A stretch of DNA of 64,000 nt from Cydia pomonella. Its lineage: Eukaryota > Arthropoda > Insecta > Lepidoptera > Tortricidae. Positions 45,801-57,800 of the stretch are shown piece by piece. Below the pieces are notes generated by a model. The model searched no databases. It was given only the letters and a program-made list of their open reading frames with translations, and was not told where the DNA came from. The stretch covers positions 2,784,832 through 2,848,831 of the forward strand of contig NC_084722.1 in assembly GCF_033807575.1 (NCBI RefSeq). Direction: 5' to 3'. How positions within the stretch are numbered: the first letter of the stretch is position 1; each line of letters starts with the position of its first letter. The translations under genes were made by a program, and so were the position numbers.

Positions 45801-48800
45801 ACATAAATAATACCAGTCAAGACCTCAAATGTTGGATAATCTTTATTTTACCTCAAACGCAAAGACATAAAAGACCAACAAGTTTTTGACCTCTCTATTA
45901 GCGTTATTGGACCAAAAGAAAGCCATTCGTTCGGTTGAGGCTTAGCATTTCGTAGTTTCTTCTGTGGTCCGAACGTGAATTTGAATTTAAGAAACTTTCC
46001 CTGGGATCCCTTTGCTTTGAGACGCTGTAAATCGACTAGCTATAATAAAACTCACATCCAGCCGTATCTTCTGCACCTGACTCAGGTTCCCACTGGCCCT
46101 GTACAGCCCGTCGGTGCACATGTTCTCCTCGTTGCTCTCGATCTCCTTGATGCAGGCGACCACGAACAGCGGGACGCGCGGGTTCGCGTCCGCCGGCACC
46201 ACCTCGGAGAGATTGCGGCCGAAGACAGGCTCATCTGGGGAAAATTTACGTAAAATTAAACTCTGTGTTTTTTTTATTTCACCTGTGGGTAATTTCACGA
46301 GACTGTAACGTCAGCTACCAATTCTTTCCTGTATTTACATTAATTAAGCAAATTTAAGTATCCAGATATCTACCTGTAGGGCTACGCCAGACATACAGAC
46401 ACTTAAATTTGCTTAATTAATGTAAGAACACACGAAAGAATTGTTAGCTGACGTTACAGTCTCGTGGAATTACCCCTATGTGCACATTATTTACATGTTT
46501 TATATCCTAGATATTAAAGAAACCATTTTTTTTATTTTTTTTATTGATGCCCATGCCCGATCTACTGCCGAAACTGATTTTGTATAAAATTGTTTGATAG
46601 GGCTGATTAGGTAGTAGGTGGGAAAATGACATTGTATTTTTTTAATTCCACTGTGTAAGTAATTAATTATCCGTTACGCACTTGAAAGAACTTAATTGTT
46701 AATTGTGTAAGGCTTAATAAAGATCTCTATTTTAGATTTTTTAATACAAAATCCACACAATAGAGGTCGCATTATTTTAAAAATAAAATAAAAAAACATT
46801 TATTAGATAATTATGATGACAGTAGTAAACTTGAAGGAAGCGGTCTTAGCTATGTAATAGATAAGGTGATAAGTGGGTCAGGAAAACCGAAAAAAACCAA
46901 TCATATTTACAATTAACATTAGCGATCAGATAGAGAAAACTTGACAACACAATTATAATTTGTTATGTATAGTTAGTTATATATAAAATTAAAATTAAAC
47001 TAGAAATAATTGTATTAATAAAATCAACCACTCACCGTAACCCAAAGGATTATTGATCCTTAGTTAATTAAGGTTTGGATAATAAAATAAAACACTCGCA
47101 CCAATAAATGCTCTTCTTTACATTCCAACTTATAATACAAAAACAATGAAATAATGCTATTAAAATACACCCAAAACTGGTTAAATGATTAAAAAATCTC
47201 TACCAAAGCTCTACAAAACTCGATAGACGATAAAAAATTGTTTTAAACATTCCTAAACTAAAATGATATTATAAGTATATAAATTGAATACATAGGTAAT
47301 GAAGAAGTAAGGAGAGTACATATTATATATTTGGCAATTAAAATGTTTTAAATCATAGTTTATAGTAAAATGGATTAAATACGAGTAAATAAAAAGAAAG
47401 ATTATTACCCTTAAGGTTATATCTCCTTCATAATCAAATAAGTTTACCAAGTTCCTTAACTTCTTCATATTTTTGACCATTTCTACAATTTAATTGAATA
47501 TCTTCTACAACACCAACTACACGTAGCATCCAAATAAACAAAACATTCACAACTTAAAATTCGTCAAAATATAGAACACCTTATATTTTCTGTTGAATTT
47601 AAAGTAGGTACCTATATTTTAAGTTTTTTTTTATTAGGATGTCTACAAATACTAATGCATTGCATCTATCACTAAATCACCAGTAAAATTTACACTACGT
47701 AACCTAAACCTATATTTTTGTTCCTCAGTGGATATGTATCAAACACAATCAAAAAACCATCAACCGAGATACAAAAGCCAGTGCAAACTGATAAAAAAAA
47801 GTGCAAGCTCCTCACACCAATTTAATAATTCTGATTCCAACCTTTGTAGATCCCTTTTTTGACAAGTTGCTCCATGGACGGGCGTTTGAGAAAGAACTTC
47901 TTAAGTCTGCTTCTGACGTGACTTTTATTCGGTGGCTCTGTGCAATCGCTGAGATCTTCGTTACTGCTACCGCCGGCTGAAAACAAAGAATCAAGGCCGT
48001 GTAAAAGAAAAAAAAGAAAGCATAGACACAAATGGCGGGAAAAATCGACGATTCTGTTCACACAGAGTTAGAATATAATGCATGAACAGATGTGAAAGCA
48101 AAAAGTCAAGAAGATAAACTTAAGCTGATGAATGAAGATGCGGAAAATAGGTATGTAAGACAGGTCCCAGCGTAAGTTAAAATTAAATAATCACCTTACT
48201 AATTAGTTTAAGATATTGAAGACACTCATATTTCTGAAGTAAGTAGGTAGGTATCTAATAACAAAAATGTGATGTATCTTTGTAGAGCGGAGTCAGGTAT
48301 AGTAGAAAAGTGCTGTATCTTTCAAAATAGAATAGATTTACATTTTATAGTGTAAGATAGTGGGCATCATAAAAAAAGTGTACATTGCAAATATCAAACA
48401 TAACCAATACTGTACTCATGACTGCGAAAGGCTGGTAAACAAATGTAGATGATGCTTGTCTAATAGATTTCGAGACAGTCATTGACTTGCCTTCCCCATT
48501 AAGAGTGCATAAAAACATTTGGTAGACCAATTCTGACACTGATGGTTGATTGATTTTCGAAACCTCTATGATTTCAATGAATGATTAAAATAATAAAGAG
48601 TATCAATTGAATATAATCACAATTAATTTCATAATTTAGACCATTATGATCGAGACATAATTTCAGTAAAGTTAGCAAGTCAACTGAAGAACCCACCACC
48701 ACAGAAGAAGTGAAACGAACAATGTTAGAACGAGATACGACACAGTATTTGAAGATGTTTCTGACGAACAATATAAATTAGAAACAAACAACAGTCTAAG

Positions 48801-51800
48801 AAATAATAGGGACATACACAGTATCCAGAAATATTTGTAATAATCTATTTACCTTATGTTAATCCTGAGAACACTGTACAACAATGTTTATACATTTTGC
48901 AACCAACTGCAGAATTGCTAGAGAAGTTATTGAAGGCTTAGAAAAATAATGAAAAATAGAATCATTGGCGATGAAGGTTTCTTTTGCCTAAAGTTAACTT
49001 GGTTAGCGAATTGACGATTGACCTGAAATATACCTGAGTTGGTAAAACATAAGAGACTGTCTTTGAAGATATCGCTGTTATTGATAAAGTTCTGATAGAT
49101 GATTGATAACGGTATCTCAAACGTAAACGTCAGGTTAAGGGGTTTTTTGATCTTGTGAAAGTGAAATATTAACATGCTAAAAATGCTCCTTTAAAAGACG
49201 TCATTATTATGGGGATGGTAAATGCATCTGCTAATTATTATCTTTTTCTAGCAAACAATTGTAAAAGTGTCGAATAAGAAAAATATATTCCAACGGTATT
49301 TTTTATTATAAATTGTGATTTCATTGTTAATAATATTATTGACAATTATTTATAATTATCTTTTGAAAATATTTGAGTATATGTACTAACATGTAGCAAT
49401 AATGAACTGTACCTCGTTTACTAACAATTTTCTATGGAATGTAATGTTCTGAAATAAAGATATTTTATTTTTATTTTATTTAATTAATTTATTTATTTTT
49501 AAATTCAACAAACGTATAAAGGCTATTAATCATTCTAGGCACATTATCGTAACTAAATAATGATAATATTGATACCAACATAATCTATTTAGAATTTTGA
49601 ACGAAATACGAGTTATAAATCAATCTTTCAAAAACAAAACGAATATAAATAGATAATAATTACCACAATGAGGTACCGATGTGCCGTTTTTATTGTATAT
49701 TTCAAAATAGTTATATATAAAATAAATATAGGAAACAAAAATATTTAATATAGATTAAATCACGAGATAAATAAATAAAAAAGAACACATACGCGATGAA
49801 CGTTTGCTGTCACTTCTTTTGTTGTCTTTGTTCTTCTTTTCTATTTTATCATGCTTATCACGTTTCTCGCTCAAATTGTGGGACGACCCGAAGAAATCCT
49901 TCAGTTTGGAATAATTCCCTTGTTTCTCTTCTGGAATTTTCTTTTCTGTAGGGCTCTTCTGCTTACTTTCTGTTGGACTCCTTTGGTTCTTATGCGTTGG
50001 ACTCTTTTGATTCTTTTCCTTCGGACTCTTTTGGTTCTTTTCCGTTGCACTAATCTGGTTCTTATCTATTAGAGTGTTTTGGTTCTGCTCTGTTAGACTC
50101 TTTTCGTTACTACCCGTTACATTTTTATGGTCCTTAATTGTTAGATTCTTATGATTCTTTTCCGCAAGGTTCTTTTCCGCAGGGCTCTTTTTATTTGTAC
50201 TCATGACAACATTTGAACCGCCATTGTCACTATAGGCCACTGCTAATATGACTTCGCATTCCATTGCAAAATGGTAGTGTCATTAAATAAACACAACTAA
50301 TTCATCTATCGGTCTTGTGATAATCATTAAGATTAAAAATTTGTCAACCAGATAAAACAAAAAGGGGTTTCCGGATAAAAGCACTACAATTGAACTTTAC
50401 AGAAACTAGACGAAAATGTATTATAATATAAGATCGAACCATAAATCATTAGTCTTGCGGCATTCTTTGAATGTCATCTATGTATCATTTCACTAATATA
50501 ATTTTAATGTCACTTATTCGCCACTTCACTACTACAATATGTCTATGTACTGAACGAAAACCCGAGTGTTTTGGTCAGTAAAATAAAAGTAAAATAGGTT
50601 TTGAAATTAATTGTCCAATTGTCAATACAGAACTGATATACAGGTTTAGCACAGGATCTTTTAGTTATCGGATTGATAATGGGTGTGATAAGGGTAATTG
50701 ATTCGTAATATGTACATGAACTGATAAGAGAAACGATATTGGTCCGACAATATCACGTTTTGTATTTCATTAGGAAATGAATACAGAAGTTCATGTTATT
50801 ATGGACATATTCTACAAACAAAACGTATAAGACTATATGCATATAAAAACTTTACAACATCCAGTACATACAATAAAAATAATACATAGAGTATGTATCG
50901 TTCCAAATGACAGACTTGAAATAAGTCATCGAGAAAAGAAACAAATCCAGTAAATATTTGGCCTCAAATAAACCAAAACAAATAAATTATGTACAAAAAA
51001 CAAATGAGACATTAATATCTTACAAGAATCAGTCCGCAGAAGTCCATTTGTAGGAATACAGCTGCACATTTTTATTAACGAAATGGCTTCTACACTATAG
51101 TTACTTTCGACCCAAGAAAACACAAATATTAGTAGGCATTTTCTTATAATTGACTTCAATTCACAAAACAACAACAATGAAATATCAAACGATAATAAGG
51201 TTTATGAACTCAATTATAATAAACGCCTTACCACTGTTAGGAAACTAGTTTAAACAACAATAAACGTTATTAGGAATTCTTCGTATAAGTAAATAAAAAC
51301 AATCGTATAGCAATTAAAGACTCAGATAATTCACCGTTCACAGAACCGCCTACACTGTCGAATGGTTATAAATCGAATTATAAAATTCGCAAACCGCTAT
51401 TCTACTCATAGGAATTAGACAATAAATACTTCTGAACTAGAGAATGACTAAATATGTCAATTAAACTGAATCTACTCACTGAATGAGGAAAAGTTGACTC
51501 AGTCGACCACAAGCATAATATATATCGTTCGGAATATGTACCAAGTACCAATTGAACAACAAAGCTGATGTGCTAATATCGTTTTTCCGGTTCAGGCAGA
51601 TTGGTGGAGGAAAACAATGCATTTATCTCAGGCTTCGACGATAATTTAGGCAAAAACAGAGACTAGTGCAAATTTACAGAAAATTTACATATTATAGGCA
51701 TAGGCAGTGGACCTAATTATTATTTAATTTTAACGTAAGCTTTTTCCGTAACTCACTAAACGTATAACTTCTCATCTCACAATGAATTGGCAAAATAAAT

Positions 51801-54800
51801 ACATGCATTAGTATATGTTTTGGTTCTTCTATTTATTACATAAATATTAAGTACATTTACAATTTTATGTCGAAAGATTTAATTGTCATTTATAATAATG
51901 ATGTAATGACTCTGAAATCCAAATCTTACGAGCAAAGGCCAAATCTTGACGTCATTTATACCGATTTCTATCATGAGGATGTACTTATAATATTAGTGGA
52001 TATTTTTAGAGGATGATCAAAGCTCAAAATTATTATTGTTAAAGATAACATAAGGATAATATAAAACTAATAAAAGACTTTCCCAAAGAATGTCTGAATA
52101 ATTACGTTTGTTTCTCATTTTTTGAGCCCCTGATGTGTCATAAATTTCATCGACATCGTCAAACCAGTTTTCGTGAACTAATCGGTGAATTGCTGTTGGT
52201 ATGGATGCTCGGTGGATGGCTGTTTGATGCGAAACGTACGGTTGATATCTTTCAGTATTGGAAAAAATAGTATTTCAGTATTGCAAGGAGGAGTTTTGGC
52301 CGAAGAGTGTCAAGTTCGGCCGGCTCCCTGACACTGCGGGGTTGCGGACTGCATCGCAGCCATAATTGTGTGTTTTTAGTTTCAAGATATATTTTATAAT
52401 AGGCCAATAGTTGCCTGAAAGTAAAGATGTTCATTTCAATATCGATTGATTGTAAAGTCTAAGACAAATTGGTATCATGACTTTAACTGCTATACACATA
52501 TATGGCGCTGCACATTATGCGATAAATCTGGTAGAAAAAAAGCTGATATTTGTCAATTCAGTTACACTTCTCTACTTCGTCTACTTCAGCTGTCATTAAT
52601 TCTTAGACTTTCCATCATTATTTATTTATTATTGTAGTGTTTTGGGCCTTTTGGACGAAACAGCGATCTATCATGGCCAGTATAACTTTATTACTAATGC
52701 CCATTGAATCTAGGAAAGTCCATAATGCCCGTAATGTTCTATAGCTTATAGGGTTGAAATACTTGCCGCCCTAAGTAGGTACTCCTTTTTGACATTAGTG
52801 GTCCGCAGGAACAGAGAATGTGCATTTCTGTCTGCTCTGACTCCTAGCAGAACCTGCATGCCGCGTCTTGTTTCTTTCCAATTTGAAACATGACTTACAT
52901 GACTGATAGATTTTAAATCATTGCTGCTGTGTTAGGTGGATCTGGGTAGATTGTTGTGTTCGGTGGAAAATTTATCGCAGTATAGGACCAACACAGGGGG
53001 GCAGTTCAAAGTTAGTTTTATAAAATACCTTTCTGTTTGCTCCTGTTGGAGTGTCTCGATGCCGGTGGCGTGCGGCCCAGGCTCTCGAGGTCCGTGTTGC
53101 TGCTTTGGTTCATGATTGACAGGTTGTCGTCGGTAGGTGGGCCCTGGGGAAAAGAGATGTTGTCAGTTTTTCATTTGTACAGATATAAGACAGGATAAGA
53201 TAAAAGACATTTATTCGTGACAGTCACAAACATGTGAACAGGAGAATAGGAGAACAGCATATAAAGTGCGCATCGCGAAATTATATGATAGTGGTATTTA
53301 TCAACGTAAAAGCGTCATATTAACAGGTTTTCGTCTCTTTCAATCGAGTGGTGTTAAAAAGTGGCACTTATTTTATCACGTGGATATAATTAAATTAAAT
53401 TAAATATCCGTTTATTTCAGGCCGGGGCCCATAAAGAAAAATGTTAGTTACAATTCCTTAAATTATGTTAGCACCTACTCGTATACAAAAAGTAATTACA
53501 ATGAAATTCTTAATAATTATAAATTAGAATAGATAATACATAACAACAATAATAATTATAATATTCCACAATAACCAAATAATTAAAATAATCAAATTAA
53601 TAATTCAAAATATAATACATAATTTTTACACAAGGCCGAGCATTATTTGCCTCCATTTATCATAAATGGGGCAGTCAAACCTATAAGCAAACAGGCCCAG
53701 GATGCTGTTGCTGCTGCTTCGAACGCGACTGAGTAGGGAGGCCACTTTCTTGCGGATAATTGCGTGGAACCCATCTGTGTGCGCCTCCGCGAACATACTT
53801 GACGCGCTACAGAATCGGGGCAGCTGCATCAGCATCCTGAAAATATTGTTATATTGGACGCGCAGAACACTGGCAGCCTTACGAGTGTATGTCACCCACA
53901 GACTGCTCGCATAAAAAGATTGGCAATATGCCTTGAAAAGTGCCACTTTAACCAGTTTAGAGCATCGAGCAAATCTGCGAGCAATCATGTTACCCCTGAC
54001 TGCCAGCGCTCTACGCTCCCTTTCAAGATCACTGTCATCTTTCAGGTCTTCGGTGACTACATGACCTAAATACTTAAATTGGGTCACCACCTGAAGTGCG
54101 CTGCCGTTCAGCTTAATGGGCGGAACATTCATTGGCTTCACTTTACCGCTCTTAAAAACAAGCAGTTCACTCTTGTCCGAGTTATATTTGAGCCCGTGTT
54201 CCGTCGCATAGGCTTCACAAATCGCGACGAGATCTCTGATTGACCTCACCGACGGCCCCAGCAACACCATATCATCAGCATAGCTAATGTTGTTAACGCA
54301 CGTATTGTCTATATGACAGCCTGTATGTGTGTTGCTGAGCTCGCCTATGAGGTCGTTGACATATAGGTTAAAAAGCAGAGGAGACGTTAGTCCCCCCTGC
54401 CTCACACCACATTCCATGCCATACGAGTCTGACAAAGCCGAGCCCCACCTCACTTGATTCTGCTGATTACCGTACCAATACCTCAGGATAGATATACATT
54501 CAGCCGGTACACCCGCGCCCTCAAGTTTGTCCCACAGTTTGTCGTATAATACGGTGTCAAAAGCTTTCGACAAATCTAGAAAGCACGCGTATACCGGTGA
54601 GTTCCTATTTGTGTAGTATTTGACAGTCCCTTTGAGACACAAAATTGCCGATTCTGTAGACAACCCAGCCCGGAACCCGAACTGGGCATCATGCAGTTTT
54701 ATATGCCGCAAAAGAATGTCATTTAATAGGGCATCAAACACCTTAGCGAGGATGGTGGCAAGTGAGATAGGTCTGTAGTTAGCAATACTGGCTACATCAC

Positions 54801-57800
54801 CGGTTTTGTTCTTTATTATGGGGACTACAATCGTCTTCGTCATCTCATGAGGCAAGAAACCATGTCCCAGACATAAATTAAATAAAAGAGCGAGAATTCT
54901 AGGCAAATGCACCCCCGCATGTTTGAGGTGCTCAATGCTGAGACTGTCGTGACCCGGTGATTTCCCGCGCTTCATTCCTTGGATAACCTTTCTAACCTGC
55001 TCGGCCGTGAATATGACAGAACGACCGGTCCCACTCATCTCAGCACTGACCGCCCGAACCGTTGTGCGGGTCGTGCCCTGCCCGTGCGTGTCGGCTCGGA
55101 CGCTAAAATGCCGTTTAAACAAGTTAGCGATATCATTAGAATCACTTATTCCTTCTATATCAGTAGGTTGGCCCGGTTTAACATTTAACTTGTTCGTCTG
55201 TTTCCAAAAGTTTTTAAAATCCTTACTGGCATGCAACGACGCTAGACTATCCATTTTTAGCTGTTCCTGTCTATCTTGGCACCATTTTAACTTGCGTTTA
55301 AAAACCTTTCTACTTTCACACATATTGCGATATACTGGGCCACACGTAGGTTTCCCAGCTTGAACCCAGATAAGAAAATGCAACCGAGCCTCCCTGTGAT
55401 AACGAGCGACATATCTATTCCAGCCAGAGATATAACCACCTCTTCTCTGTGGCCTTCTCTGTCTGTAACACGCACTTGCCGCATTTGACAGTATTTTTAT
55501 GACATCACTGTACATAATACGCAGTAAGTTTCTATGACCTTCACAAGAACAAACTCCATCAGCACAGTGTGTAAGTTCACATGGGAAATCAATTTTCTTC
55601 AACCCTTTATCACACAATCTCTGATATAGTTCCACCTGTTCAGATTTTCTTTCGCCCCAAATAACTCTATTACTTTTATTGTTAATAGGGCAACTCAACT
55701 TCGCCTTAACTCTAAACAAGTTACACTGTATAAATAAGGGCAAGTGATCTGACCACATAATGTCTTTTTTAATCCACACATTTTTGACTGTCTGTAAGGC
55801 AGCGCTAGTAGTAATACAGTGATCTAGCCACCTGGTGACTTTGAGATCCACCGCAGCCGCTTTAAATTTACTACTCGGTCCGCACGACGCCTTTCCTTGC
55901 TTACCAACATATTTGTTTACCTTCCTCGATTTTTTTGAACGTTGCTTTTCCCATACACCTTCTTCTCCGTCACTTTTAGATGACCCAGTTTCGGCTGCTT
56001 GAGCATATGATAGTAAACCAGAGATATTTAAACCAGTTTCCGCCGTTTGTTTTTCAACCGTCGTAATTTGCACCAGTGGGCACTCTGTGCAGTTGTTATC
56101 TGCCGTATATGCTGTCTCGCTCGCTCGATATAGCCATCCATAATGCGCCTGGTGATGATGTCTAAACGAATCTTATACTTTATTGTGATGAGAGCTAATC
56201 TTAGAAATCTAATGGACTGTCATATATCGCGGTGTCCCTTTGACGCCATATCGATATCTAAATTGAACATTTCATGGGCGTTTTAAAAGTTGAAGGTAGC
56301 CGGGAAATTTTAATTACTGGGAGTTAGGAGTCAATAATAAGGTTCAATGACACTTTACCCACCGTTTATGTTTAAGTACCTACTATAATAAATAAATTAC
56401 CATAGGCACCAAGAAAGGCATTCGTGAAAGTACTTACAAGTTTGTATATGACGTTCTGTATCTCTCTGAGCCACCGTTTGGCGCCTTCTTCGCTGTCGTC
56501 TTGGAGGAGGAAGCGGTCGTGGCTGACCGTCAACTCGATTGATTTTGTGTACCTGAAATATGAGGGTGATTAGAGCTTAAGTATAACCAATCAGATTTAA
56601 GTGGAGGAGACTCGAGAGTGTTCAGAAATAACCTAATTTAAAGGATTTTAAATAGGTTTTCTTGAGACTAAAATGATTTACAGTTTTAAAACCCTCCGAA
56701 TTCATCCTGAGTACCTACCTTAAGATGCACATTTTAAGTAGCAGTTAATACAAGGTTTTCGTGACTTGTTTAAAGGTCTGGACGCGGTGAGTTGGCGGCG
56801 TGCCAGAAGGCTTTAGCAACTTCTGTGGACACAAGGTTACCAGCTCCATCATGACTTACCTTCTGGTCTGCGTCTGGACGCATTGTATGACGTGTGCGTT
56901 CTTGAGGGGGAGGATGAGCTCCGGACGCGGCGCGGTCGGGCTCGGCGGTGTGCCAGGAGGCTTCAACATCTTCTGTGAATACAAGTTTATAAGCATCACT
57001 TTCAACATCATCTTCAGCTTCATCCTAAAATGATTGTGTAAATATTAAGCAGAAACAACTGCTTTTGACAATTATAAAGTTACGAATGAGGTTTATTCAT
57101 TCTCCCTTTGTTTCTAATATTCTATATTCATCCTCGTTTTCTTAGTGATTTTCCAATTGCATCATAAAGGTCCCGGGGTCAACTTTTGGCCTAATCCCAA
57201 GAATTTGAGCATTCATTTAAGAAAGCGGGCTGCGGGGCGTTCTACCTAAGAGGGTAGATAATGAAGGTACACGATGTTTTCCTTTCCCAGAGAGCAACTT
57301 TTAAATATCGAATAACATTTCGTTCAAACGATCCACTCATAGGTACGAACCGAAATATCAAGTTCAACCGTCTGGGTTGAAAGCAGCATACCTAAACGCT
57401 GTGTATTACTTGCACTTTCCAGCGCTCATATAATAAATGGCAAACGGTAACTTAGCAGTAGTAGTAAAACACTTTATTGTAAAAAAGAACATAAAACAGG
57501 AAATAACGGACATCATTTGTACAAAGGCAAGGTAACTTTGTGATTATTCCATAAAATAGATACTGACTGAAGCCTGATACGTCCTGAGATCCTTGTAACT
57601 GAGCAGCGCCGACGGCGTGAGCACCATGTAGCAGTCCACCCAGTTTTTCTTACTCTTCTTGCCGCCCTCGAAGTATTTCGTGCGCTTCACCGGCCCTTCG
57701 TGGATTACGGTGAACTGGGGAACAAAAGATAGGGCCTGTAAGCAATACATTGAGAGATAAAAGAACCGAAAATATATTATCTCATTATTACCTATTTGCT

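Noticed and set aside
50926..51177. 83-codon minus-strand frame in a RhoGAP intron
   Set aside because: No domain, no fitting splice sites, hydrophobic/AT-driven composition; a chance frame.
55007..55363. 118-codon plus-strand frame at 55.0-55.4 kb
   Set aside because: It is antisense to the LINE reverse transcriptase frame and has no independent features.
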